This document shows, in pieces, positions 39,605 through 51,900 of a DNA stretch of 64,000 nucleotides. The translations under genes were made by a program, and so were the position numbers. A model generated the notes under the pieces. It had not been told where the DNA came from and searched no databases. It worked only from the letters and a program-made list of their open reading frames with translations. The DNA is from Syngnathus acus (lineage: Eukaryota > Chordata > Actinopteri > Syngnathiformes > Syngnathidae): assembly GCF_901709675.1 (NCBI RefSeq), contig NC_051093.1, positions 310,001-374,000 of the forward strand. Direction: 5' to 3'. Position 1 is the stretch's first letter; each line of letters begins with the position of its first letter.

Positions 39605-40607
39605 ACGTTCTCGCCTGTCCCATCTGTGCTCGTAACAAGTCCTCCCATAGATCTGGTCTTCTACAGCTTCTTGCCATACCCAGCCGCCCCTGGTCCCATA
39701 TTGCATTAGATTTTGTGACAGGCCTGCCCGTCTCACAGGGAATGACCACCATCCTCAGCATCGTCGACCGTTTCTCCAAGTCATGTCATCTTGTACCGCT
39801 CAGAAAACTCAGCTTCTTGTTAAACACGTGTTCCGCCTCCATGGTATCCCACAGGAGATCCTGTCCGATCGAGGTCCCCAGTTCATATCCTAGGTGTGGA
39901 AACAGTTCTGTTCAGCCCTAGATGCGAAGGTCTCCCTGACAGACCGAGCGCTTGAAACAGGAGCTCGAGGCCGCGCTCCGATGTCTCTGCTCCGATAACC
40001 CGTACGAGTGGAACAAGTTTCTCCCCTGGGTAGAGTATGCCCACAATTCTCATGTCTCCTCTGCCACAGGACTCTCCCCGTTCGAGATTTCGTTAGGTTA
40101 TCAACCGCCGCTGTTCCCAGCCGGCGAGAAGGAGATCGCGGTCACGTCTGTACTTTATTCCCCAGGTCAGAAGGTCTGGCTTTCCTCTCGAGATGTCCCC
40201 CTCAAGTCCGTGTCCCGGAAACTGGCAACCGCTTCATCGGGCCAAATGAGATCCTGGCAGTGATTAGTCCCTCGGCGGTCCGTCTTCGTCTTCTTCCGAG
40301 CCTCCGAGTCCATCCCACCTTCCACGTCTCACAGATTAAGCCAGTCGAGTCCAGTGCGCTTCTTCCCCCGGCCGAGCCCGCGCCTCCTGCCCGGGATCTT
40401 GATGGCGACCCGGTCTACCCGGTCCGACGGATCGTGGACGCCCGTCGACGGGGCCGTGGGTGGCAGTACCTCGTCGACTGGGAGGGCTACGGTCCCGAGG
40501 ACCGGTCGTGGGTGCCCCGTTCCTACATCTGCGACGCTACCCTCGTCTCGGACTACTGGTCGTCGCTCCCATCTTCCTCTTCTGGGCCGCCGGGGGGCGG
40601 CCGTTAG
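39605..40607 (+). pseudogene. Gypsy integrase with chromodomain, frameshifted
   Basis: Frames show [11 protein letters not shown] (zinc part), [18 protein letters not shown] (first catalytic Asp), [15 protein letters not shown] (second Asp, other frame), [20 protein letters not shown] (near the Glu) and [18 protein letters not shown]. The last frame ends in a chromodomain, [34 protein letters not shown], close to the stop at 40605. Chromodomains direct chromovirus integration toward particular chromatin. At least two frameshifts and one stop (TAG near 39891) make it inactive. Confidence 0.87.
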
Positions 40608-40728
40608 GGGGGGGGGGTGTCAGGGTCCGGGGTGGCGTACCTTTTTTGTCCACAGGGAGCAACTGTGAGCAGAACAGCAGAGTGCAGAGGGCCCAGGTGC
40701 GACTCATCAGGCTCGTTAGAGGAGAGCT

Positions 40729-43419
40729 CCCGTTTCAGCCTGTAGTCTATATGTAGACGCTCCAATTTCCGCAGCTTCCGACGCCGTCAAATGACGACAA
40801 GCATTCGTGCCGATTGTATCCGGTTATAACCAACCTTTGACCTGTCGAACCCGGAACCGCTGCCATTTTGCCAGTTTATGAGTCACGCATGCTAAGTGAG
40901 CGAAGCCGGACGATCGCGATTCACGATGGAAGATGCAAAAAGGTGAGCTCCGGGAAATTATGATAGACTCGAGATAGCAGGGTGAAACTTTTAGGGAACA
41001 ATTATCATATAATGGTTATTGACATATGTGATTGCAGTGATGATTCGCCCTAACGTATTTCCTCTATGTATTGTTTTATGCGAAACATCTATACATAGAC
41101 TATCCGCGTCTATGGGTACACAGTCGGCGATGGAGGTCTTCGATGCAATCGAAGATGAGGACGCAGTTGTGGATAAAATCTTTATTGCTCCACCCGTGGT
41201 CAGTTTCGAGTCTGACGAAGACACGGGCGAGGAAGACTGCGGAGGAACGTTCAATAATCTCTCGGGACGGCAGTTTAGCGCTCCCGCCGTGGTGGTCCTC
41301 GCCGACGGACGTGTGATCGGAGATGATGATGATGGCGACACTGAGGAAGAAGAGGAGCCCCAACAGGCCTCCACCTCAAAGAAACGCTCGCAGAAAGATG
41401 CGTTGGACTACAATTGGACCAACAGTAAAACGCGCCTGACAAAATTCCCGGACGCCAGGCCTCTCGCCGTCCCCACAATTTTGGTTGGAAAGAGCGCAGT
41501 TCAGAAGCTGGACTTCTTCCTTTCCGATGTATATCCTCACCTTGTTCGCGAGACCATCAAGTATGCGGCGGTGACTGACTCCAACTTCCAGCTCACCATC
41601 GGAGAATTGAAGCGCGTGGTGGGGATCTTGCTGCTCTCGGGTTACCACCAGCTCCCCAGTCGCCGACACTACTGGAACACAGATGAAGATCTCCATTGCG
41701 CCCTCGTCGCTGGGGCCATGTCACGCAACAGGTTCGAGGAGATCATCCGCTACATTCACTGTGCCGACAACACGCGCCAGAACAGCAGCGACCGGATGAC
41801 AAAGCTGCGTCCCATGATGGACATCCTCAACGCTCGGTTCGGGGAGGCGTATCCAATGGACTGCAATCTTGATCTGGACGAGGCAATGATTGAATACTTT
41901 GGAAGACACGGATGCAAGCAAGCAATCCGAAACAAGCCGGTGCGGTTCGGCTACAAGGCCTGGTGCCTGAACAGTGGGACCAACGGCTTCCTGCTCCACT
42001 TCGACATCTACCAGGGGGCGAGTGTAGATGCCTCTGAAGTGGAACGCAAGTTCGGCAAGGGCGGTGGCACGCTCCTTCGACTTCTGGACAACCTCCCCGA
42101 TGCTGTGCGTGCACTTCCGCTACGCATCTACATAGACAACTACTTCACCGGCCTCCCGCTAGTTGCAGAGCTGCGCAGGCGGGGCTACGCTTGCACGGGG
42201 ATGATCCGAGAAAACCGCATCCCGCGCTCTTGCCCGATCACAGATCAGAAGGCTATGAAGAGGAAGCCGCGTGGTGCCGTGTCTGTCGTGTACGACACGG
42301 CAAACAAGATTGCGCTCACTCGGTGGAAGGATAACGCCGTGGTCACCATCGCCTCCACCCTCGCCGCTGAGCATCCTCTGCAGAAGGTGTCACGCTGGTC
42401 AAGGCAGGAGAAGAAGAAGGTGGCAGTGGACCAGCCATTTGTTGTCCAGCTGTACAACCGCAGCATGGGCGCCACGGACCGCGCCGACCAGAGCATCGAG
42501 CTCTACCGCATCAACATGCGCCGGAAGAAGTGGTGGTGGCCGATATTCACCTGGATGCTGGACGCGGCCGTCTTCAATGCATGGGTGCTGCACCGGCTGG
42601 ATGAGCACGGCGGGATGTCTCTGCTGGAGTTCCGACGCGAGGTGGCCCGAACTCTGGTTGCAGCACCAGGCGCCACTCGAGCTCGGAGATCGGGCAGACC
42701 GCGCGTGTGCGCAGTTGCCGATGACTCCCGCTTCGACACCGTGGAGCACTGGCCGGAAGTGGCGGCGCAAGGCCGAAAGTGCGCACTGCCGACTTGCAAG
42801 TCGCGTCCGTCCAGTGCGTGCTCCAAGTGCCGCGTGGCACTGTGCACTGTGAAGTGTTTCCGTGCTTACCACCAGCCGGAATAAAATGTGTGAGAAGCAC
42901 TGGTCGCGTGATCCGTTTTCTGACCGGAAGTGGCGGCGCAAGGCTGAACATCATCACTGCTGAGTTACAGTTTATATCTGCGTTTATGGTACCGCAAGTT
43001 TGAAAGTTTGTTGTTGAAAGTTTGTTGCAAATAAATACGGCTATGAAAGCCACTTGTGTTCATAGAAACTTTGGCATTTTCTTACGGCTGGTCCCCATAC
43101 CCTGGGGATGACGGCCGCCGTTGCACATGCACGCCCATTGAAAATTGTGGAAATGGTCCCTTTCATGTTGCAGACAGCTGTTACGTGTAAAACACAACTA
43201 TCTCTGAACATTCAAATAAATTACATCACGTTACACTTGCAAATCGTCAGAATGCTCCGATTTTTGTGCACGTATCAGCACATAGTCTATATATAGATGC
43301 CGCATATTTCGTATACGCGACGTCATAACCAAAAAAGCGCGGCATATTCGTACTTAGGGACACCTAAGGACCCAAAAAATATGCACCTTTTTAGAAATAA
43401 CAATTTGGGCAGAAACGGG
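40729..43419 (+). mobile_element. piggyBac-type transposon in gypsy LTR
   Basis: The terminal inverted repeats CCCGTTTCAG (40729) and CAGAAACGGG (to 43419, one mismatch) enclose an open transposase. Both ends have a subterminal TAGTCTATATNTAGA motif (40743, 43276). The right flank contains TTAA at 43423-43426; the left has TTAG at 40716, nine bases outside the repeat, so the canonical TTAA duplication is not clean. It splits the gypsy LTR. Confidence 0.82.
41019..42884 (+). CDS. piggyBac-family transposase, intact frame
   Basis: An open frame of 621 codons. After an acidic N-terminal region (to about residue 115) come the DDE-type catalytic blocks: LDLDEAMIEYFGRHG, LPLRIYIDNYFTGLPL and GATDRADQSIELY, placing the three Asp residues of the family. 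The C-terminus is cysteine-rich (CALPTCKSRPSSACSKC, CTVKCFRAYH), the usual end-binding zinc domain. The enzyme cuts at TTAA and excises without a scar. The true start may be MGTQSAMEV at about 41112, or an upstream exon: ATGGAAGATGCAAAAAG|GTGAGC at 40926-40942 has a good donor, and TACATAG|ACTATCC at 41099 would keep the frame. Length and lack of stops suggest a recent, possibly active copy. Confidence 0.92.
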   Translation: MTYVIAVMIRPNVFPLCIVLCETSIHRLSASMGTQSAMEVFDAIEDEDAVVDKIFIAPPVVSFESDEDTGEEDCGGTFNNLSGRQFSAPAVVVLADGRVIGDDDDGDTEEEEEPQQASTSKKRSQKDALDYNWTNSKTRLTKFPDARPLAVPTILVGKSAVQKLDFFLSDVYPHLVRETIKYAAVTDSNFQLTIGELKRVVGILLLSGYHQLPSRRHYWNTDEDLHCALVAGAMSRNRFEEIIRYIHCADNTRQNSSDRMTKLRPMMDILNARFGEAYPMDCNLDLDEAMIEYFGRHGCKQAIRNKPVRFGYKAWCLNSGTNGFLLHFDIYQGASVDASEVERKFGKGGGTLLRLLDNLPDAVRALPLRIYIDNYFTGLPLVAELRRRGYACTGMIRENRIPRSCPITDQKAMKRKPRGAVSVVYDTANKIALTRWKDNAVVTIASTLAAEHPLQKVSRWSRQEKKKVAVDQPFVVQLYNRSMGATDRADQSIELYRINMRRKKWWWPIFTWMLDAAVFNAWVLHRLDEHGGMSLLEFRREVARTLVAAPGATRARRSGRPRVCAVADDSRFDTVEHWPEVAAQGRKCALPTCKSRPSSACSKCRVALCTVKCFRAYHQPE

Positions 43420-43764
43420 TTATTAAGGAGCATGCTGTCAACTGCTCGTCGCCTGTGTCCCTTCGTTGTGATCTTCTCCACGGTTGTGCCTCTAGCTCCT
43501 TGCTCATAGTTCTCGCCTTGCTCTCCGACGCCAAGTTCTTCAGATCCTCTGGTTCGCAATTACCTCCACCGATCACCGCCAAGATCCACCCCGTCCTGGC
43601 TGAACTCCTCACGCTCCGCCACTGCTGCCACGCTCCGTGCTCCTGGCTCCGATCATCCCGCTCTACCTCCACTGCAGCTCCTCCAATAAATACTCCTCAC
43701 TCATTCTGGACGTCTGAGTTGGTTTTTCTGCATGTGGGTCAAATCAATCGCTAAAACGATGACA

Positions 43765-44210
43765 GGAACAATATGAATCAAAACCTAAAACAAAGCTAAA
43801 ATATGGTGATGTTTAAAAAGAAATTTAAAACATTGACAATTGTGAGCTACGAATACATTGAAATTACATAATTTAATTGCATTTTTTTTCTTCCTTTCTA
43901 TTCATGTGAAAGTCATGGACAATAATAGCTAAAGTGACTACTCTGTTATAGGTAACTATAAATTGTATTTATTTATTTTTGTCTTAAATTGAATTGAATA
44001 CTCCTTTTCAGACAAGGAAACTCTGCCCATTTTGTGCAGTATATTGTATTGTTTGTACCAAGCATTTATAGTCGTAATTTAAATGACTTTCACCTTGTTT
44101 TTGTTTTTTTATTTTATTTCCTTCATTTGATTGACTGATTGATGTGTAGTTTACATGTTTGAAACAAATAAATTATTTCATTCATTCAGTCATTCATTCA
44201 TCATCGTGTT
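43765..44210 (+). mobile_element. LINE 3' end fragment
   Basis: A frame of NQNLKQ...FKKKFKTLTIVSYEYIE resembles the last part of CR1/Jockey-type ORF2, and the stretch ends GTTTGAAACAAATAAATTAT followed by TTCATTCATTCAGTCATTC repeats, a common LINE tail. It starts exactly where the gypsy LTR ends. It could be the 3' end of the LINE begun at 25641 or a separate insertion. Confidence 0.5.
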
Positions 44211-47182
44211 AGGTGCAGTAGATAAAATATATACTCACGCTAACACGCACGCACATTAAATAAATAGCGCCCCCACTCCCCTCACATGTGACGTCACACG
44301 AGTACAAGGAGCGAGTGCAGCGTCGGAGCAAGGCTCCAGTCGCATGACATCAAGCACAAAGCCACATAACGATCATGTCATCGCGTCACTCTTGTGAGTT
44401 GTAATAACTATTTCAAATGAAACTTGGCGCGGTCACGCAAGACTAAAACTAATTCTTGGGAGGGGGGCAGTTTTGGATTTAAAACGCAGGAGCCACTCTC
44501 GTCTTTGGTGCCAGATGCTCTCGGGATGAGCGGGAACGACGCAGACCGAGGCAGGCCAACCCTCCAGAACCGGTAAACACTTTTGTTTAGGTTTGGTTTT
44601 AGCCGCCTCGTCCTGCACTTAGAACGCGTTGGGCACACGAAGCTCATGCAAGCGCTGTTACGTCGAAGCGAGACGAGTTACTTGATCCCGGGCGCTCAAT
44701 GCCGCTTTGGGTCTGCGGTGGAAGCGACAGCAAAAATAGCAATAACAAAGGGCTCGGAACACACGGACGGCAGCTCTGGAAATTGTTGATTTGCTTTTGT
44801 TCGCTCCATTAGTTTGCAGAAAATGAAAAATGCCAACATAACACACTCGCCGCCTTTTTATTAGGTACACCTGACCCGCATAATCCAGAACTATCAGCGG
44901 CAGAGTGTGATTGTTTCAATGTTGGGGTGTACATCTTCAAAAGTCGCTTCGTGATAAGCAAACGCATTGGCAAAGGCCTTTTATCAAATTCAGATGGAAG
45001 TTCGTTAAAAGAAGTACAATAAAAAGTTCTTCTAATCGTCTCAACATCAAACCTTTGGTTAAAAAGTGATGACATAAGAATTTTTTTTCATTTCTTTGTT
45101 TATGAAATTGCACCACATTTCAGTTGCAAATGGGCAGCGAGCGCATCGACACTCGTATCAAGTGATACGTAATCTTAATCTTGCCCAATTGACAATTGCT
45201 TTGCCCCCTTTTGCCTGCGGTTTGTCGAGTTGCCATTTTACTAACCATCATGTTGTAGTTGCCGAAAAATAAGAACTTTGTACACTTAAATGTTTTGATA
45301 GCATCGTATGAACCAAGTTAAAAAAAAACACGACTTCGCAAATTGCATGATAAATAACAAAATAAAAATAACCCCCTCAAAAAAAATATGTCTAGCCCGA
45401 GCCACAATTGGCGAAGCAGCAAATGAAGCAAGAAGGTTGGCAAACGCGACTATCGTCTTCAGACCATTTTTAGTCCAGCCAATCCATAAATCATTCCTCA
45501 GACACATTATTGGATTTGGTTGTGCCTCGAAGACTAAAACAGCGACAAACATATGTGCGCCACGTTTAAATCAATATTGGAGGATTATAAATGAGGCTTG
45601 AAACAGCAAATGGAATTTGGGTTGCGAGTTTGCTGAATTCACGCTCAACATTGCCAAGTGCATTTGGGGCATTGCCTGATACACCCAGCAAATGGGACTC
45701 TTTCTTTTTTCTCCTTCCTTCCTTCCTTCCTTCCTTCCTTCCTTCCTTCCTTCCTTCCTTCCTTCCTTCCTTCCTTCCTTCCTTCCTTCCTTCCTTCCTT
45801 CCTTCCTTCCCAGTATGTATTTTGTATTGAATACAGAGCAGCCAATGGGGTGTGTGGAGGGTAGTGGCCTCATTCTCTTTAGAGACAGTGTTGTATTAAG
45901 AGTAATTTCCTGTGTGCAGAAGCGTAATTTCTGTTTTAATAGTCGGTAATAACAGTGTTTTGTCTCCTAATTGGACCCAATCTGACAGCATCACGAAGCG
46001 CAGGCACAACTTGGGTGCATTGCTCTCGCCCGCCCCCACACTTAATCTCCTTAAGGGTGTCAAGCGTGCAAATATATTTGGGCACAGGCATGGGCGTAAC
46101 CAAAGGAAGCGTCGGCGCCACGCTTGACGAATGAGTTTGGATGCGCGCATTCTAAAAGGAGCTGGTTCAGTGCCATTTTCGGGTTGCCCGGGCAAGCCCT
46201 TGCCCCGCAAGCGGCTTCGACGACGTCAAAGCCGGGCAGACCCGTGCTTGATGGCATTTGTTCGCATTTGGCGAGGCTTGCCATCCGGACGACTCGGGCG
46301 CCAAGTTGGCCCGAAAGGGCAAAATGTAATTTTGGTATTTGCGCCTTTGTCACAAATTTGGTCGGCAAATAGCCTGTCGAAGAGGAACATGGAACGTGAC
46401 ATGAGCCTCTGCCACTCTTCTGTAGAGCAAACTAGATCCAGACACCTTGGCCCCATGGCGGCCTTTCAAGGGAGCATTTCATGAGCAAGCGATCATTGCA
46501 ATCAGACGTATTTTGAGCGCTAAAAACGAGCCGTCGAGACTTCTTTCCGTTGGTGACATGCCGTGACAGCCCCAAAATGCGAGTGAAGCATTAGGAATGG
46601 GATTCAATTATGCTTTGGTGTATGCGGTCGTCGTCGAAAAGCCAAGGACCACCGGCTTCGCTCCTTTGCGGTCGACACGGATTGTTTTCACCGATGCGTT
46701 GCAACGAGACCAAAGGGAGACACAATGACAAACGCGTGAGATGTCACTCAGCAGACCCGACCAAGTGGCAGAATATGCCCGCCCACCGGTGCTGCTCAGC
46801 ACACATGAGAGAAGTCAGGAGGTAGCTAAGAATAGGCTGCTACTACAAAGCGCTGTCACTCTGCATTAGAAGAGTGTGCCGAGAAGGGGGCTGGCGGCTC
46901 GTGACACCTAAGCTCCGCCCACCCCTTTATCAACACAGATACTGTATGCTGCCGGCAGCTCCCACAAAGCCTTTGACCCTTTTCGCTCAGACTTTGTTTT
47001 CATCGGATTGGAGAGCTGGGGGGTATTCCAGAAAGCAGGTTCAACATACTCTGAGTCTATCCCTGAACTCTGAGTTGACTTACTCTGAGATGGGAGCAGT
47101 GTTCCCTATAATTTTTCAAGTGTCTGTACAAACACACACGCTCCCTGTGCACACTGTGGACCGCTGTGTGCAACACCAGATT
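44211..47182. other. Mostly unassigned stretch
   Basis: Apart from a CTTC microsatellite and a possible transposon end (GGGGTATTCCAGAAAGCAGG at 47020, recalled from fish repeats), I find no convincing gene. Short frames on both strands lack domains or conserved motifs. The base composition is less AT-rich at 46000-46950. It may be old intergenic or intronic host sequence. Confidence 0.5.
45713..45810. repeat. (CTTC)n microsatellite
   Basis: About 24 uninterrupted CTTC units over 98 bp. Translations through it (PSFLPSFL, KEGRKEGR) are repeat artefacts. Confidence 0.97.
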
Positions 47183-47313
47183 AAATAAATAAATAAATAG
47201 AATGAATAGAATGAATTGAATGAATTGAATGAATTGAATGAATTGAATGAATAAATAAATAAATAAATAAATACATAAATACATAAATACATACATACAT
47301 ACATACATACATA
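47183..47313. repeat. Microsatellite cluster: (AAAT)n, (GAATT)n, (ACAT)n
   Basis: Consecutive short-unit repeats directly abut the left TA of the Tc1 copy at 47314; the last ACATACATAC supplies the TA target. Confidence 0.95.
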
Positions 47314-48423
47314 CAGTGCCTTGCGAAAGTATTCGGCCCCCTTGAACTTTTCAACATTTCACATTTCAGGCTTCAAACATAAAGATATAAAATTTTAATT
47401 TTTTGTCAAGAATCAACAACAAGTGGGACACAATTGTGAAGTGGAACGAAATTTATTGGATAATTTAAACTTTTTTAACAAATAAAAAACTGAAAAGTGG
47501 GGCGTGCAATATTATTCGGCCCCTTGCGCTAATACTTTGTAGCGCCACCTTTTGCTGCAATTACAAGTCGCTTGGGGTATGTCTCTATCAGTTTTGCACA
47601 TCGAGAGACTGGAATTCTTGCCCATTCTTCCTTGCAAAACAGCTCGAGCTCAGTGAGGTTGGATGGAGAGCGTTTGTGAACAGCAGTCTTCAGCTCTTTC
47701 CACAGATTCTCGATTGGATTCAGGTCTGGACTTTGACTTGGCCATTCTAACACCTGGATACGTCTATTTGTGAACCATTCCATTGTAGATTTGGCTTTAT
47801 GTTTTGGATCATTGTCCTGTTGGAAGATAAATCTCCGTCCCAGTCTCAGGTCTTTTGCAGACTCCAACAGGTTTTCTTCCAGAATGGTCCTGTATTTGGC
47901 TCCATCCATCTTCCCATCAATTTTAGCCATCTTCCCTGTCCCTGCTGAAGAAAAGCAGGCCCAAACCATGATGCTGCCACCACCATGTTTGACAGTGGGG
48001 ATGGTGTGTTCAGGGTGATGAGCTGTGTTGCTTTTACGCCAAACATATCGTTTTGCATTGTGGCCAAAAAGTTCGATTTTGGTTTCATCTGACCAGAGCA
48101 CCTTCTTCCACGTTTGGTGTGTCTCCCAGGTGGCTTGTGGCAAACTTTAAACGAGACTTTTTATGGATATCTTTGAGAAATGGCTTTCTTCTTGCCACTC
48201 TTCCATAAAGGCCAGATTTGTGCAGTGCACGACTGATTGTTGGCCTATGGACAGACTCTCCCACCTCAGCTGTAGTTATCTGCAGTTCATCCAGAGTGAT
48301 CATGGGCCTCTTGGCTGCATCTCTGATCAGTCTTCTCCTTGTTTGAGATGAAAGTTTGGAGGGACGGCCGGGTCTTGGTAGATTTGCAGTGGTCTGATAC
48401 TCCTTCCATTTCAATATAGAAAA

Positions 48424-48636
48424 CTAAAAGGCACGAACGTGTACATTAATGAACACCTCACCAAGAAAAATGGTGAAATAGCTAAGAAAGCAAGAGCTCT
48501 TAAGAAAAGCGGTAAAATACAGTCCACTTGGACTGCTGGTTGTAAGGTGTTCATCAAACCTGTTGGGGCAGCTGAAAGTTCTCATGGTTTCTGCATCAGT
48601 GCCATAGAGCAACTTAAGAGGTACGAAGGAGACTAG
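48424..48636 (+). pseudogene. LINE ORF1 C-terminal part (FP25K-like)
   Basis: The frame reads GTNVYINEHLTKKNGEIAKK, ARALKKSGKIQSTWTAGCKV and FIKPVGAAESSHGFC, ending KRYEGD and a stop. VYINEHLT...KGKIFIK-type sequence is the C-terminal domain of ORF1 proteins of many LINEs, named after the baculovirus FP protein. ORF1 proteins bind the element RNA. Only the last 70 codons remain, because the LINE is 5' truncated at 48419. Confidence 0.72.
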
Positions 48637-48918
48637 TAACCTGTACATCATTCTGTTGAACCTCAAGTTGTGGTACCTTTAGATCATGGAATGTAAAAAC
48701 CTGGAGAAATTATTAACCCACCATGAACAGTACTGACAAATGCCTTTCTTTTCCAACTGGTGTGTTTAACAAACAAGCACTGATAACTGAAAATGAAGAA
48801 CTTGATTTGAAAACATTTGATTTCACTGACCATAAGGGATTTGACATAGAGAACAATATTGATCCTGTGATTAACTTCTTCATCAACTACACTCAAAGGA
48901 ACAGCAAATACTATACTG

Positions 48919-51900
48919 ATAACTTACAACTTACATACGCAGCGACCTCTCTCTGTCCCGCCCGAACGGTGTTTTGTTCGTCTAATGAGTGTTTGTCCGG
49001 CAGTTTTGTGTGTTCGTCTCGTCGTACTGAGTCGTGCTACAAGTACGGCAGGCAGGTTCTGCTCGACATCGGCGAAAGCGAGTTTTGTCGAGTTCTGGAC
49101 TTTGATGCGGGGACATTAAAGGAGCTCGGACTGCTACGTCCTGAAGCGTCGCCGGACTCGTCTGCTATTCCTCCCCCGGTTGGGAAGCGTCGAAAGCGGT
49201 GTGCGAGGAGGCTGAAGAGGGGCAAGCGTGGGGGCGTCCGGGCCAGGCTGGCGGCCAACCCAGCTCGCCTTCCATTCTTCTGGCGAATGTTCGATCGCTG
49301 GACAACAAAATGGATTACATTCGCTTGCTGAGATCTACAAACCGGACGGTGCGTGACTGCTGTGTGCTCGTGTTCACTGAGACTTGGTTGACCGTCAACA
49401 TTCCGGACTCAGCTGTACGTCTGGAGCGGCTAGCGTGCTATCGGGCGGACCGGGCCATTGTACGAGGGGGTAAATCTCGTGGAGGTGGAATATGCGTCTA
49501 CATCCGTGACGAGTGGTGCCGGGACTCTGTGGTGGTATGCAAGCACTGCTCGCCACTGGCGGAGTTTGTGATCATTAAGTGCCGTCCTTTTTACCTGCCA
49601 AGGGAATTTACCGCAATTCTGCTGGTCGCGGTTTACATCCCGCCTTCCAACATCGAAGGCGACAGGGTCGCGGCTCTTAGTGAACTGTACCAGGCTGTCA
49701 GTGAACAACAGACAGCGCACCCTGACGGTTTCACCATCTTCGCTGGGGATTTTAATCATGCTAACCTGAAGTCTGTTTTTCCGAGGCTTCACCAGCATGT
49801 TGATTTTCCTACGCGTGGCGACAGCTTCCTGGACCTGGTCTACTCTTCGCATAAAGGAGCTTTCAAAGCCGCCCCCCTCCCCCATCTTGGACTTTCTGAC
49901 CATATCACTGTTATGCTTTTGCCCGCATACAGACAAAAGGTGAGAACATCCAGACCAGTTCGCAAGCGGGTACGGGTGTGGCCTGAGGGTGCCTCTGATG
50001 CGCTTCGTGACTGCTTTGGCTCTACTGACTGGGACGTGTTTAGGAGGGCTGCCACTTGCGACGGTCGGGCGGACATTGAGGAGTATACTGACTCTGTTTC
50101 CTCCTACATCAGGAAGTGCATTGATGATGTGACACACTCAATATCCGTCGTCACTCGGGCTAACCGGAAGCCATGGCTGACAGGGGCTGTCTTCAGGCTG
50201 CTGAGGGCCAGGGACAAAGCCTTTAGAGCGGGGGATGAGGCTGGCTTGAGGACTGCGAGGGCCGACCTGTCCCGGGGCATCAAAGAAGCGAAGAGGGCGT
50301 TCACGTGCAAAATTACCGCCCACTTCAAGGACAGCAGGGACGCACGGAGCCTTTGGCAGGGCATTCAGACCATCACGGACTACAAGCCCGCACCGCAGAG
50401 CTGTGAAGGCGACGTCCGTCCGCTCAATGACCTCAACCGCTTCTTTGCTCGCTTCGACGCTCAGAACAGCACTTGCCCGCTGAAGGCCACTCCCCCTTCC
50501 CACGAGCTGCCCCTGTGCCTCTCCGCCGACAGCGTGAGGAGGGCGCTTGCCGCTATCAACATCCGTAAGGCGGCGGGCCCGGACAACATCCCGGGTCGAG
50601 CGCTGAAGGACTGCGCTGGTGAGCTGACGGGTGTCTTCACGGACATCTTTAACACTTCCCTGCAGCAGGCCATCGTCCCGTCGTGTTTCAAAGCTGCCAC
50701 CATCGTACCTGTGCCGAAGAAACCTGCTCCGTCCTGCTTCAATGACTACCGCCCCGTGGCACTTACGCCCATCATCATGAAGTGCTTTGAGCGGCTTGTC
50801 ATGGAGCACAACCGATCCGTTCTCCCCCCCACCATTGACCCCTTCCAGTTTGCGTACCGAGCCAAACGGTCCTCTGAGGATGCCATCTGCTCTGCCCTCC
50901 ACTCGGCCCTCACCCACCTGGAGGGGAGGGACTCGTATGTGAGGTTGCTGTTTGTGGACTTCAGTTCTGCCTTCAACACCATTGTGCCACAATGTCTCAT
51001 CAGCAAACTTGACAAGCTGGGCCTCAGTACCTGCCTCTGCAACTGGCTACTGGACTTCCTCTGTCAGAGGCCACAGGTGGTACGTGTTGGCGACAAAATC
51101 TCCGCCAGCATCACGCTGAGCACAGGGGCCCCCCAAGGCTGCGTGCTCAGTCCGCTGCTCTTCACCCTCCTGACGCATGACTGCACTGCCACCTACAGCG
51201 ACAACCGCATAGTGAAGTTTGCTGACGACACGACTCTGGTGGGTCTCATCACCAAGGGAGACGAGACTCGATACAGGCTGGAGGTTGACCTTCTGACCAC
51301 GTGGTGCAGGGACAACAACCTCCTGCTGACCGTCGACAAGGAGATTGTTGTTGACTTCCGGAAGGGTCGCGCCCAACACCTGCCGCTGACCATCGACGGT
51401 GCTGTGGTGGAGAGAGTGAGCAGCGCCAGGTTCCTGGGGGTGCACATCAGTGAGGATCTCTCCTGGTCCACCAACACCGCTTCACTGGCGAAGAAGGCCC
51501 AGCGCCGCCTGTACTCCCTTCGGAAACTCAGGCGAGCGGGCGCTCCTCCGGCCGTCATGACTACATTTTACCGCGGCACCATTGAGAGCGTCCTCTCCAG
51601 CTGTATTGCTGTTTGGGGTGGCAGCTGCACTGACTACGACTTGAAGGCCCTGCAGCGCATAGTGAAAACGGCTGGTAAGACTATTGGTGCTTCTCTCCCC
51701 TCCTTGAAGGACATTTACACCTCCCATCTCACCCGCAAGGCGACCAAGATTGTGAGTGATGTGAGTCACCCCGCTCACTCTTTGTTTGATCTTCTGCCCT
51801 CTGGGAGGCGGTACAGGAGCCTGCGCTCCCGCACCACCAGACTCTCCAACAGCTTCGTACTCCAGGCTGTTAGGATCCTGAACTCGCTCCCCCTTTCTGC

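Larger units (their letters stand above)
39605..43764 (+). mobile_element. Ty3/gypsy chromovirus, 3' part with LTR
   Basis: The fragment begins in the integrase zinc region and includes the integrase, a chromodomain, a G-rich polypurine tract (40606-40617) and a 3' LTR (40618-43764, starting TGTCAGGGTCC and ending AACGATGACA) that is split by a piggyBac element. The LTR without the insert would be about 450 bp, with AATAAA near 43685. The left side is cut off by the hairpin satellite. Confidence 0.85.

Noticed and set aside
42399-42941. Minus-strand ORF of 180 codons opposite the piggyBac transposase
   Set aside because: It is a shadow of the GC-rich coding sequence on the other strand, without recognisable domains.
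45571-45873. KEGRKEGR / PSFLPSFL repetitive proteins
   Set aside because: Translations of a CTTC microsatellite.
44211-47182. Host protein-coding gene in the 44-47 kb stretch
   Set aside because: No frame shows a domain, conserved motif or plausible exon series; the ORFs are short and overlap on both strands.
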